Assembly: GCA_029204225.1 (NCBI GenBank)
Contig: CM055103.1
Coordinates: 7,147,581-7,211,580 of the forward strand
DNA from: Diphasiastrum complanatum
Taxonomy: Eukaryota > Streptophyta > Lycopodiopsida > Lycopodiales > Lycopodiaceae
Reading direction: 5' to 3'
Length of the DNA: 64,000 nt
Shown here in pieces: positions 34,938 to 46,280 of the stretch; positions within the stretch are counted from its first letter, which is position 1, and each line of letters starts with the position of its first letter. The position numbers and the translations under genes were made by a program. The notes beneath the pieces were generated by a model. The model did not search any database and was not told the origin of the DNA. It was given only the letters and a program-made list of their open reading frames with translations.

Positions 34938-35186
34938 ACTGATAATAGATTCAAAGGCAAGTTCAAGGGCAAAGGCGAAGACAAGTGGTCTAAAGGGCAA
35001 GATCAAGGTGAGACTTCCTCTTTTGGCAAAAAGAAAGATAAGTCTAAGTTGAAATGCTTTTATTGTGGAATCAAAGGGCATTTTGCAGATGAATGTTTGA
35101 AGAAGCAAAGAGATGAAGGTAGCAAGCAAATCAACTTTACTACTAATGATAAGGATCTAGGTGGTGGTGATTCTCTTTTGCCATCT
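34938..35186 (+). pseudogene. Copia zinc-knuckle segment (K1)
   Basis: Plus-strand continuation of the K1 gag: basic linker KFKGKGEDKWSKGQDQGE, then an intact CCHC knuckle CFYCGIKGHFADEC, then EGSKQINFTTNDKDLGGGDSLL. In K2 the sequence goes on to the protease at this point. Here it is cut at 35186, where an inverted segment begins. Confidence 0.8.
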
Positions 35187-36180
35187 TGATCATGAGTGAT
35201 CAACTCACAATCATAGAATCCTTTGAGTTGATGAAGAGATGTGAGATCCATGCTTTGGATCTTCCCAAGAACCAATCTTCCATTGCTCTTTCCTTCATAA
35301 GACTCCCTCTTAATAATTGCATCAAAAGAAGTAGAAACCTCAAAGACATTAGAAGCCATGAAAAAAATAATTAGTACCTTCAACATAAGGATGATTGAAG
35401 TACTCTCTTCTTTCAAACAACAACTTCTATTCAATGTTTTAGTTAATGACTCATTTGATAATGACTCTTCCTCACTGTCATTCACAATGACATCATTCAA
35501 AGTACATCCTACTTTGAACTCTTCACATACTTCTCTTCTTCTTGACTTGTGACTATCTCCCTCACCAAGTCTCTTGGTAAAACCATTTGATCTACTCTCT
35601 TTATGAAGACATGTGACTCCACTTGCTGCAAAAATGACTTTCTTGGACTCATCACAAAAGAATGTAAAAGAACCACCTGCTTCATGCATGCATCTAACAA
35701 CATCTTTTTCCATATGATCAAAGAAATCATTAACAACAATCTTTTCCAAGGAAGAACCTTGACCTCCATTGATGAAGTTAGCTCTTTCCTTACCTTTGAC
35801 ATGCTTGCACTTGCCATGAAGAACCATTGAAACACCATCATTATCCTCAAGACTAGCCAATTTAGCACAAAGATGAACATCTCCAAGAAGCATATTAGAT
35901 CTCAACCTAGATCTAGCATAAGGAAGCTTTTTAGACTTTGCATAAGATCCACCAATATTATTGATGCTAAAGGAGAACTTTGGAAAGTTGAGACCAATCT
36001 CCTTTTCCATTCCATCCTTTTTGTTAGCCATAACAAAAACATCAAGCTTGAAAAGTCTACCTTGTCTATTGCCCCTAGCAGCCAAGATTTTTTCCATTGT
36101 AATGAAACAAGCATCACCACCAAACTTTACCATGTATCCTTTCTCTATCATTTGACCAACACTTAGCAAATTCTTTGAAA
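35187..36180 (-). pseudogene. Inverted protease-to-integrase-derived ORF (K1)
   Basis: On the minus strand an open frame of up to 369 residues begins in the post-protease region (LSVGQMIEKGYMVKF, then GGDACFITMEK, NRQGRLFKLDVFV). It then continues into sequence matching the opening of integrase only weakly (KSKKLPYARSRLRSN against KSHRLPYTRSISRSK in D). No catalytic D, D or E in a proper context remains. It is opposite in orientation to the flanking K1 gag and 3' end. Its 3' edge coincides with TGATCATGAGTGATCA, the same sequence as in K2, and the translated tail past 35187 is read-through into the reversed gag. Confidence 0.7.
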
Positions 36181-36549
36181 CTCATTCATGGAGTTTTATG
36201 GTGGAGACATATCAAGAAAGGACAAAGTTGGAGGAGACAAAGCTAGCAAATGGTCATCACTCACATTTATTGTTTGGTTGCTGTAATTTTCTAGAGAGTT
36301 CAAAGTTTGAAACATGGAGGAATCATTTCATTCACATTCTATTTGGTTGTTCATGTTCTAGTTATATCTTGATGTGTAAAATTGATGTAAGAGATAGTGA
36401 AGCATCCAATTTGGACACTATTCTCTATATCAATTATGAAAGATACTTTAGAACCTTAGAAAGGAGGTCTATACTTAGCATGCAGATCATTCTAAAGTTG
36501 GATCAAAGTAGTATGGTTAAAACTACGCCAAAACTAGTTGAAGAGGGAG
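36181..36549 (+). pseudogene. 3' end of pol remnant and purine tract (K1)
   Basis: Plus-strand sequence matching 45270-45626 of K2 (TTCATGGAGTTTTATGGTGG onward), ending in the purine tract GAAGAGGGAG at 36540-36549 just before an LTR. The joint with the inverted segment at about 36180 lacks about 2 kb that K2 has. No RNase H motifs are readable. Confidence 0.7.
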
Positions 36550-37173
36550 TGTGAGAGATTTCAACAAGTTTCGTCATATTTTGGTAAATTGTCAATTGAG
36601 GCCAAAACTCACTTTAGACTTAAAGATAAACTTTTTGAAGTTATATTAGTTTAAAATACATTCAATGAACACTTTTTGAAAGTGTGGGAAAGTTGATAAT
36701 CACGTGAACTTTGGGTACATTGAACCTAGACCCAAAAATAGTAGGGTTTATATTTTGGAGGGAAAGCCAAGTGGCCAAATAGGGTTTGGACACTCTATAA
36801 ATGGATGTAACTCATGGAGAGACACATCTTCTCTCTTATATCTCTCATTTCGTCATTATACATCATTCTCTTTGGGTTCTACTACTCATTGGGGCACTCT
36901 CTTGATGTTATCTTGCAATTCTATGTGTAGAATGTTCATTTATTGCTATTTTTGGTTTCACACGTGTGAAATATAATAGGGTACTGTAATTGTATGGACA
37001 ACAACCATATTTTATGTTTTGGTTCATGTTTGATCAATATCTCTTAGAGTTTGCATCTCGTTTTGTATGTAGATGCTGATTTTTCTACATTGGCAGGATT
37101 GTTGGTTTGCTCCTTATTGTAACCAAAGATTAGGGACATGGATTGGATCTTGAATGATCTGAAATCCTTCACA
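36550..37173 (+). mobile_element. 3' LTR of K1
   Basis: 624 bp with imperfect inverted ends TGTGAGAGATTTC...GAAATCCTTCACA. It aligns along its length with the K2 LTR. It has the palindrome TTCACACGTGTGAA at 36957-36970. Purine tract directly upstream. Confidence 0.85.
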
Positions 37174-37434
37174 CTCTCTACCCAAGTTTTAGTCATTGGT
37201 TTCTCTCTCTAACCGAGAACAACGCTTTTCCACACTTAGTTTTTTATTTGGAAAGTCTCCACACATGTGAAAGTACTTGTATTTTTTTTATATATGCACG
37301 TTATCAAGTGCTCTTGCCTTAGTTTTCTGAGATAAATCTTGATTATCAATCTATGCTTGATCTTTGTGCAATCACCAAGTCTTAGGAGATCATAATCACA
37401 CCTTAGGACACTCCCACATGTGTGAAATTTAACA
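37174..37434 (+). mobile_element. Truncated 5' LTR of copia M
   Basis: The 3' part of an LTR, ending AATTTAACA directly before a primer site. Its 5' part is missing where K1's LTR ends. It carries a one-mismatch-pair version of the LTR palindrome, TCCACACATGTGAA, at 37258-37271. Confidence 0.6.
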
Positions 37435-37447
37435 TGGTATCAGAGCC
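37435..37447 (+). other. Primer binding site of copia M
   Basis: TGGTATCAGAGCC, complementary to initiator tRNA-Met. About 650 bases of leader without a gene (37448-38100) follow. Confidence 0.9.
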
Positions 37448-38100
37448 TACCTAAGATACCCATGCATCTATCAAGAGTGTTGGGATGGTTGCCTTGAAAT
37501 CAAGTTTGAGAGAGTGTAGTTGCAACTCCATAGCCACCAAGGTGACTTTTGGATCAAGAGGGGTCATAATCACATTGATTGGACCTAGCCTAGTACTATA
37601 CATAATTCAACACTTAGACATGTGTGAGGATCAACCAACTTTGACTTTTTGGTTCTCCTCCAAGAATGATCCAAAATCTATGCTTGATAGCCATTTGAAT
37701 CAAGGTGGGCACCCAACCAAGTTGGTGGACAAATTTTTTTTTACTCATATCTTGCTTGTTTGATCCAAAAACTCAAGAAAAAGCATGCCAATCTTGTCTA
37801 TTTGAGATCTAGACAATTTTTTGAGGTCATAGCCACATAGTTTCATGCAATCCAATTGTATTTGAGTCATTTGTGGATGTTTTGAGTGCTTTTAGTGTGC
37901 TTGAGTCAAGTTGACCCAAATTTTGTCCTTGCTCCATCTTTGGATGAGAGTTTAATGTAGTTTGAGAGAGATTGGTAGAGCTAGTGAGATAGATCTCACA
38001 CCTAGTTGCAAGATCTCAAATTGGATACCATTATTGGATCCTTTATTGAGAGAGAGAGCAACTTTTTTTGATCCATTGCAAGAAAATTTCTCAAGGGAAG

Positions 38101-39121
38101 ATGGCTTCCATAGGTTCCATCTTGTTGGAGCATGGTGAGAGATTGAACACTTCCAATTATGCCATTTGGAAGGTGATTTTGGAGTCCATTTTGGTACTCC
38201 AAGATGTGATGGAGATTGTGCTAGGACTTGAGGAAGAGCCTCAAGTGCTCCAAGAGGTCCAAAAGTACAAGAAGAGGGCAATGATGGCCCTTCATATCAT
38301 CAAGATGAATTTTTCCATTGAAGTATTGAGGGGATTGGCTCATGTGCCTCAGCCAAGGAGGCCTGGGACACATTGAAATCCATTTTTGAGGCAAGGAACA
38401 CATCAAGGTTTGTCAGACTAAGGAATCAAATCTTTCAAATCTTCCAAAGGAGTGATGAGAGTGTCTCAAATTATGTTTTGAGAATGAAAGATCTTCATAG
38501 AGAGCTTGCTTGCATAGGAGACCATATCTCAATCCAAGAGAGCTAGTGCAAGTGATCCTAAATGGATTGACGGAAGAATTTGACAACCTTGTTCAATCTT
38601 ATGCAATCAAGGAGGAGCTTCCAAGCTTGGAGGCATTACAAGGAGTTCTCATTTCCGAGGAGTGCAGGCAAGAGAACAAGCTTGGTGGCACTACAAGGAG
38701 TTCTCATTTTCGAGGAGTGTAGGAAAGAGAAAAAGCTATTGAGAATCAATCAACTTTCCTTAAAGGATGAAAGAGAGCTGAAAGCATACTTCACAAGGGA
38801 CAAGCCAAGATGAAGGGGCAAAGAGCATCATTAACATTTCAAGAAGGACAAGTCAAAGGAGGAGAGTGATGAGGATTCATCACAAACATCAACAAGTTGC
38901 AAATCCAACAAGAAGTGCTTCTTTTGTGGTAAGAAGAGACATTTTGCTTCTAATTGTTTCAAGAAGAAAGAGTTCCTCAAGCAAGCGGATCATACTAAGG
39001 AGAGAAAAGGTGAGATAGAAGGAAGTTATGAAGAAGGTTCTCTCATGATTCTATGTACTCTTCTTCTAGTTTTGAAGATGAAATGCATGGTGGATGATAG
39101 TGGATCTAGTTCTCATATGAT
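38101..39121 (+). pseudogene. Ty1/copia gag to protease start (M)
   Basis: MASIGSILLEHGERLNTSNY, AIWKVILESILVLQDVMEIV, then after frameshifts AWDTLKSIFEARNTSRF, LVQVILNGLTEEFDNLVQSY and LPSLEALQGVLISEE. Next come a CCHC-like CFFCGKKRHFASNC near 38920 and a weak protease block (DDSGSSSHM) at 39094-39120. A 55-bp tandem duplication (AGGAGTTCTCATTT at 38641 and 38696) repeats one gag segment. The element is cut at 39121 by gypsy N. Multiple frameshifts; dead. Confidence 0.8.
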
Positions 39122-39886
39122 TGTTGGAGGATTTGCAGATATTGAGACAACCCCAACCATAGTTAATAAGTGAGAGGGATTTGGCACCCTACATGTGTAA
39201 GTCCAACCTGATGATCACATCGTTAATTGATTAGTTAGAAGTTAATAAAAGGACTTTAGGCCTTTTTGCGAGACTTTTAATGTCGTAGGGCCTAATAGTC
39301 AAGTTAGTGAATAAAAAGGGTTCCCATCAATTCAATTTTCAAATTGGTTCCCTCCAATTTTTGAATGGGTTCCCTCCACTTTTTAAATTTCAAATACTTA
39401 GGGTAGAAATTGGCTGATAGGATTTGAGGCCAAAGCCCTAAAATCCACTATATATAGTGGTAATTTTGAATATTGTAAACACTTCCACTATTCATTTCAA
39501 TACAAGTAGGTTGGCCCTCTTATGGAATGTCCTTGCTTTTCATCTTTCCTCCTCTAACTCTCATGTTTTCTTTGGATTTGCTAATTCTTTGGATTCGATG
39601 CTTACTGGGATTGATCTTTCTTATGCTTTTTGTGAGAGAGAAAGAGAGAGAGAGAAGAGTAAGTCTCTATCATTGTTGTGGATCTAGTTTTAATGGTTGT
39701 AGTGTTAATGGAGTACTGTTAATGCTTAGTGTTAGATGTGGATCATAAGCACATGCTTGATTATGAACTATGCTATCACTCTCATGGGAACGAATCTTCG
39801 CGTGACAACTAGTTAATTCTCTTCATCTCCTTGATGCTTGTGTGCTTGGATTTATGGTTGAAGGTGGATAGGAAATACCTACTACA
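39122..39886 (+). mobile_element. 5' LTR of gypsy N
   Basis: About 765 bp, TGTTGGAGG...ACTACA, followed by a gypsy primer site. A self-complementary TATA region CCACTATATATAGTGG lies near 39445. A short GA tract occurs near 39638. The left edge is set by the end of the M protease block. Confidence 0.65.
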
Positions 39887-39887
39887 A

Positions 39888-39907
39888 TTTTGGCACCATT
39901 GCCGGGG
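39888..39907 (+). other. Primer binding site of gypsy N
   Basis: TTTGGCACCATTGCCGGGG, two bases after the LTR end. A close match to the plant gypsy consensus TTTGGCGCCGTTGCCGGGG. Confidence 0.75.
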
Positions 39908-41244
39908 AGCTACACCAATGTTTCATTTTACAGCATGTATTTGATTGATGGATGGATGTTAGCTTGCAATTAGACATCTGGTTTTGATATAATAGGGTTA
40001 AAATTGCATTTTAGGGCTAATTTGGGAGAGATCTTGCTTGATTTGTGTGGATTTTCTTGTTTGAAATCTAATTTGATTGTTGATCAAGGGAAGACAAATA
40101 GATCACCATTCTTAAGATCCATTTGGATATGAAGAAATCAGAGAAATCAATATAGATTGTTCATTTCTGCCACATTGGTGAAAAAGACGGCAAAATCATC
40201 ATCAATCTAGATAACTTTCTGTTTATTTGCAACCAACCTACACCAACTTGCAGAAATTACTGCCTTTATACAGAGAATCTTTAGTTTGAAGGGTGAAGAT
40301 TATATCTCAACTGATTTACAGAAACAAAACAAAAACCACTAAAAACAGTGTAAAAACTCTAAAATACAAAAAACCAATCTTTGCTTGTTCTACTGTACCT
40401 ATATCTGATCCAGATCTATCTATTGCTAGGTCGGCGAAGGTTAAAACTAAATATTGAAGGCTAAAGTGACTATTCATGTAGTGGATGATAACCTTTTGTA
40501 AAAAGTTTAACACCTTTCTACAAAAATATCAATTCTCTGAAATGAACCTTTGCCCGAGTTAGCGTAAGTCCAACATACTATTTTTGATAACTAGTAAGTT
40601 GGGCGAACGTTAAATCAAGGTCAGTTGTCATATTGATCTATTTTTGTCAAAAAAGTGCTCTTTTTTGAAAAAATAACAGCATCACTCTTGATCCTTCGTC
40701 AACTTGTCTGAGGCTTTTAAATATAGTATTTCATCATTTTTGAGTTTTAGATGTATTTGAATCATCCAAAAGTCCATCGTAATCCTCATCAAACTGTAAA
40801 AAACCATTTTTGACCAGAAAAGAACCTTCGCCAGTTCTACCCAAGTCTTATCCTTACCAAATATATCTATTGTCAATCAGATGAATGTTAGTTTTACCAA
40901 ATTTGTCAAAAACAACCAAATAAATATTTTTTTTACCCAAAATAGCAATAAAAAAATCCTTCCTGAGTCAACATTCGCCTAGGGAACCTTTGCCAATACT
41001 ATTTTTGAGCTATGATCTATCAAATCTGGCCACTGTCAAATTTATGAAACATTCCGTTATAGTTTGATATTGATTATGAGAAATTCACATTGCTAGAAGT
41101 GTCGATTGCTTGATCAAGATCTATTTTCCAAAATCTGAAATCTGATTATTATCAAGTGATAGATTCTTCTATAGATCTGATCAGAGATAGGAGTTGATTG
41201 AAAAAATCTAGATCTAATCTCATTGTTTTTAGTGATTTGGAAAG
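39908..41244 (+). other. Leader of gypsy N
   Basis: About 1.3 kb of AT-rich leader with no gene recognised. Words like CCTTCGCC and CCTTTGCC recur loosely. It ends at a gag ATG. Confidence 0.5.
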
Positions 41245-42357
41245 ATGTCTGATACAGATAATAAACCTGATGTACCTGAACAACCATTTGTCACTCCACA
41301 ATTATTAGGTCACCTCGTCTAGATTTACCAAAGTATAACGGGTTATTTGATCCAATCAGATTTCTCAAAAAAAATTTCGGATCATGTGAGATTTATGGCA
41401 AAGTCTTTCCACAAGATAAACTTAAGCTATTTCCTATGGCCTTAACAGGAGCAACACAAGATTGGTTTTATAACCAAGATGAGACTAAACGCATGGATTA
41501 GAAAGTTGTTAAAGCTGGCCTAATCACAAGATTTAAATCAAGAAGTTTATGGAAGATCATTTTCTACTTCTAAGTAACATTAAAATGGGACAGAGAGAAA
41601 TGGTGCGAGATTATATCGAACAGGTCAAACATCTTAGATTTGAGTGTGATCTTGAGTTAATAAATAATGATGTTATGATCATGTGATTTTTAGCAGGTCT
41701 AACTAAAGGATTAGACGAGAACTTAAACATCGAGCTGATTATACGTCATTACAATATGCTATGGACGATGCAGTACGCGAGGAGTATAAGATTCACACAA
41801 TGAACCATATGTTTTAGTACTGCCATATACAGCGGGGAAGACCACTAAAACATCCACCACTATTGCATCCACGAACATCTATGCAATAGTAGAGTTCATG
41901 ATTAACGAGTTCGAGAAACTTGGTCAAAAGCAGCAGATGCAGCTGGAAAAGATGCAGCCACAGATCGATTAGAAGATAAAGGTATTGGAAGAGCAGCAAG
42001 CTAAGAGTGAAAAAGCAGGTGAAAAGTTTGCTAAAAATTTTCCTAGAATTTTTTTTTGGTGTGCAATCTGTGTAGGGAATCACACTATACATGAGTGTCC
42101 AACAATGAAAAGATGGATGGCGGACACTATTTGTCATCTGTCAACACATGGTTCCAAGGAGATCTTCAAGAGGCAAGGCCGAGTCTATGTGGCTCACAAT
42201 TATTGGCAAAGAAGGGCAATTTTCAGGTGGTATCTACTCCAACATTCTCACTCAGTGCTTCTCTTCCATTATTTGATGCACCATCTTGCTTTGTTGAGAT
42301 TTCTACATCTCAAAGTTCAAGTGAGGCAAGCTATAGTCTTGTATGATGCCTCTTGTT
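41245..42357 (+). pseudogene. Ty3/gypsy gag remnant (N)
   Basis: MSDTDNKPDVPEQPFVTPQLL, then in shifted frames LPKYNGLFDPIRFL, CEIYGKVFPQDKLKLFPMALTGATQDWF, and near 42060 a knuckle-like CAICVGNHTIHEC, one residue short in its C-to-H gap compared with CX2CX4HX4C. Frameshifts and stops throughout. It is cut at 42357 by the K2 inverted segment, so no protease or RT remains. Confidence 0.75.
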
Positions 42358-44335
42358 CTTGATCATGAGTGATCAATTCACAATCATAGAATCCTTTGAG
42401 TTGATGAAGAGATGTGAGATCCATGCCTTGGATCTTCCCAAGAATCAATCTTCCATTGCTATTTCCTTCATAAGACTCCCTCTTAATGATTGCATCATAA
42501 GAAGTAGAAACCTCAAGGACATTAGAAGCCATGAAAAAAATGATTAGTACCTTCAACATAAGGATGATTGGAGTACTCTCTTTCTTCAAACAACAACTTC
42601 TACTCAATGTTTTAGGTAATGACTCATATGATAATAATTCTTCCTCACTATCATTCACAATGACATCATTCAAAGTACACCCTACTTTGAACTCTCCACA
42701 TACTTCTCTTCTCCTTGACTTGTGACTATCTCCCTTACCAAATCTCTTGATAGAACCATTTGATCTACTCTCTTTGTGAAGACATGTGGCTCCACTTGCT
42801 GGAAAAATAACTTTCTTGGAATCATAACAAAAGAATGTAGAAGAACCACCTCCTTCATGCATGCACCTAGCAACATCTTTTGACATATGATCAAAGAAAT
42901 CATTAACAACAATCTTTTCCAAGGAAGAACCTTCACCTCCATTGATGAAATTAGCTCTTTCCTTACCTTTTGCATGCTTGCACTTGCCATGAAGAACCAT
43001 TGAAACACCATCATTATCCTCAAGACTAGCCAAGTTAGCACAATGATGAACATCTCCAAGAAGCATATTAGATCTTGACCTAGGTCTAGCATAAGGAAGC
43101 TTTTTAGACTTTACATAAGATCCACCAACCTTATTGATGCTAAAAGGTAACTTTGGAAAGTTGAGACCAATCTTCTTTTCCATTCCATCCTTTTTGTTAG
43201 CCATAACAAAAGCATCAAGCTTGGAAAGTCTACCTTGTCTATTGCCCCTAGAAACCAAGATTTCTTCCTTTGTAATGAAACAAGCATCACCACCAAAATT
43301 TACCATGTATCCTTTCTCTATCATTTGACCAACACTTAGCAAACTCTTTGAAGGTGAAGGAATGTAAAGAACACCATCAAGTCTTGCTTTCCTATTAGTA
43401 GAGAGACAAATAGGAATTGAACCAATACCTTCAATCACACACTCACCACCATTGGCCATGTGAATTGCTTTCTTGGCTCCATCATAAGTGACCAAAGAAG
43501 TAAAGAACTCCTTGTGACTAGTCATGTGTGATCTAGCTCCACTATCAATCCACCATGAATCTTTGTCACCTTCACTTGATATTGGACTTGAAGAACACAT
43601 CAAAAGAGAATCACCACCACCTAGATCCTCATCATTAGTAGTAAAGTTGATTTGCTTGCTACCTTCATCTCTTTGCTTCTTCAAAAATTCATTTGCAAAA
43701 TGCCATTTGATTCCACAATAAAAGCATTTCAGCTTAGACTTATCTTTCTTTTTGCCAAAAGAAGAAGCCTCACCTTGATCTTGCCCTTTAGACCACTTGC
43801 CTTTGCCTTTGCCCTTGAACTTGCCTTTGATGAAAATAGTCTCCTCTTCATAATGAGATGTCGATGTAGATCCACCTCCTTTTGACTAAAGCCTATACTC
43901 CTCATTCACCAAGATCTCTTGCAAATCCACAATACTTGGCAAAGTCTTTGAATAGCAAAACTTTGAACAAGATTAGCATGATCATCCAACAAGCCATTAA
44001 GTATAACTTGAACAAGTTCTACCTCCTTAATGCTTTCATCAATACATGCTAACTCATTATTGAGTGCTTTAACCCTCAAAACAAAAGCATGAGTACTCTC
44101 TTCCTTCTTTTGAAAACTTTGAGAGATTTGCCTCCTAAGAGTAAGCACTCTTGATGTAGACTTGGATTCATAAAGCTTCTTCAAAGCTTCCCAAGCCTCC
44201 AAAGATGATGTGCACTTACCAACTTCCTTGAGAAGTTAATTGGCAACATTCATCTTGATCATGTGTAGAGCTTTTTTTGCTCTCTTGTCATACCTCACTT
44301 GATCTTGTTGAGTTGCTGGTCTCTCCTCCAAACCT
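42358..44335 (-). pseudogene. Inverted gag-protease-integrase-derived ORF (K2)
   Basis: Minus strand, right to left. Gag has EERPATQQDQVRYDKRAKK, then one stop, then SLEAWEALKKLYES. The knuckle CFYCGIKWHFANEF has lost its final Cys. Protease follows with SWWIDSGARSHM, then the LSVGQMIEKGYMV region and QGRLSKLDAFVMANKK. A long tail of about 240 residues still aligns at its start with integrase (KSKKLPYARPRSRSNMLLGDVH) but then lacks the DDE motifs. The last 455 residues are free of stops. It closely resembles K1's inverted ORF and ends at the same TGATCATGAGTGATCA. Orientation is opposite to the adjacent 3' LTR. Confidence 0.75.
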
Positions 44336-44339
44336 ACAA

Positions 44340-44620
44340 CAATCAAAGGTTGGTTGGAGAAGACTACATGGAGCAAATCGAGAGGTAATTTCTTCAAGGC
44401 AAGGAAGATCTCATTGGTGAGCTTATTGAGGTTTGTTATGGATTCAAAAAGGCTGGATTTATTAGGTTTGATACTCATCTTCACCTACTCTGCTTCATGT
44501 TGGATGAAAAGTTTGGAATCTATCTTTTGATCTATGATGGTGACATTGGTGACATTGTTTTCACTAACCTTTGTGAAAATTCGAGATCAAGCATTGATGA
44601 GATCTTGTTGGATCTTGATA
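44340..44620 (+). pseudogene. Degenerate copia RT fragment (K2)
   Basis: Plus-strand frame with one stop: YMEQIER, stop, then FLQGKEDLIGELIEVCYGFKK, then KFGIYLLIYDGDIGDIVFTN. This matches RT blocks of D in order (VYMEQPE..., SLYGLKQA, ILLIYVDDIILSG), with the catalytic YVDD replaced by YDGD. It begins directly where the reversed gag ends and precedes the linker-like ORF, an order opposite to that in an intact pol. Confidence 0.5.
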
Positions 44621-44621
44621 T

Positions 44622-45536
44622 ATGTTGGAGAGGGAGTATTTTCAGAGGTCCAGGTCTGAAGATATTCATATCTTTGATGATCAAGAGAAAGGTAAGCAAG
44701 TGGAAGCGACTCATTTTGCTTTACTCACATGTTTTGGAGATTTTTCTTGTGTAGATGATGCTATGCAAGTGGATAGTGGTTCTCATGTTTTTCATACTGG
44801 AAAAGCAAGTAATGGATCTGGAAAACAAAGTTTGCTCAATGACTTTGATGGTCAAGTTGATGATCAAGAGGTTGGTCTGAAAGGGCTTCAACAACACGAA
44901 AGGAAAGGTGACAATTTGGAGCTAGTCAAGAGCATCAAAGGAAGGTTATTTGGAAAAGATTTTATGGATCTATTTTTTAAGATTGTTGAAGACTCAAGTA
45001 AGGTCAAAAGAGCAGCAAGGAAGTGTTGTTCAAGTTTACTTTACTTGTTCTATCTCACGTTTGAGCTATTTTATGTGGATGTGTGCAAATTGTCAAGATA
45101 TGGACAAACTAGCTACAATGTCTTGCAATATCTTATTGTTGGAGTTGTACTAGCATTCTTGGATGGTTTTGCCGATGGAAATGAAGCTATTGGAGGTTCA
45201 TTATGTCACTCATTAATGACCAAGTCATCAAGGTTTGATGATATCTTGTGGCAAGATGGAGATGGAGGCTCATTCATGGAGTTTTATGGTGGAGACATAT
45301 CAAGAAAGGACAAAGTTGGAGGAGACAAGCAAGCAAATGGTCATCACTCACATTTATTGTTTGGTTGCTGTAATTTTCCAGAGAGTTCAAAGTTTGAAGC
45401 ATGGAGGAATCATTTCATTCACATTCTATTTGGTTCTTCACATTCTAGTTATATCTTGATGTGTAAAGAGATAGTGAAACATCCAATTTGGACACTATTC
45501 TCTATATCAATTATGAAAGATACTTTAGAACCTTAG
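44622..45536 (+). pseudogene. Linker-derived ORF without enzymatic motifs (K2)
   Basis: A 304-residue open frame. Residues 22-48 (QEKGKQVEATHFALLTCFGD, then FSCVDDA) align with the linker before RT in D (DGKGKQVVDGSNYAFLTSFD, then VPSCVDEA). The rest keeps no RT or RNase H motif, and the final HHSHLLFGCCNF...WRNHFIHILFG section is shared with K1 at 36240-36360. The frame stays open despite lost function. It is followed by K2's purine tract. Confidence 0.55.
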
Positions 45537-45616
45537 AAAGGAGATCTATACTTAGGATGGAGATCATTCTAAAGTTGTATCAAAGTAGTATGATTAAAAC
45601 TATGCCAAAACTAGTT

Positions 45617-45626
45617 GAAGAGGGAG
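45617..45626 (+). other. Polypurine tract of K2
   Basis: GAAGAGGGAG directly before the LTR, identical to those of K1 (36540-36549) and D (minus, 60723-60732). Confidence 0.85.
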
Positions 45627-46280
45627 TGTGAGAGATTTCAACTAGTTTAGTCTAGTTTAGTCATATTTTGGTAAATTGTCAATAAGAGGCCAAAACTCAT
45701 TTTAGACTTAGAGATAAACTTTTTGACGTTATATTAGTTTAAAATACATTCAATAAACACTTTTTGAAAGTGTGAGAAAGTTGATAGTCACGTTTTAGAG
45801 AGATTCAAATTTGAACTTTGGGTACATTGAACCTAGACCCAAAAATAGTAGGGTTTACATTTTGGAGGGAATGCCAAGTGGCCAAATAGGGTTTGGACAC
45901 TCTATAAAAGGATGTAGCTCGTGGAGAGACAAATCTTCTCTCTTATATCTCTCATTTCGTCATTATACATGGTTCTCTTTGGGTTCTAATACTCATTGGT
46001 GCACTATCTTGGTGTTATCTTGCAATTCTATGTGTAGAATGATCATTTATTGCTATTTTCAGTTCCACACGTGTGAAATACAATAGGATATTGTAATCGT
46101 ACGGACAAAAAACATATTTTATGTTTTGGTTCATGTTTGATCAAGCTCTCTTAGAGTTTGCATCTCATTTTGTATGTAGAAGCTGATTTTTCTACATTGG
46201 CAGGATTGTTGGTTTGCTCCTTATTGTAACCAAAGATCAGGGACATGGATTGGATCTTGAATGATCTGAAATCCTTCACA
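45627..46280 (+). mobile_element. 3' LTR of K2
   Basis: 654 bp, TGTGAGAGATTTC...GAAATCCTTCACA, pair family of the K1 LTR but with an extra stretch near 45785. The LTR palindrome is present with one change (TCCACACGTGTGAA, 46064-46077). No 5' LTR of K2 is present. Confidence 0.85.

Noticed and set aside
35187-35202. TGATCATGAGTGATCA as a transposon terminal inverted repeat
   Set aside because: The motif is present at one edge only in each K copy, and no matching inverted partner was seen at the other edge. It is kept only as a shared breakpoint.
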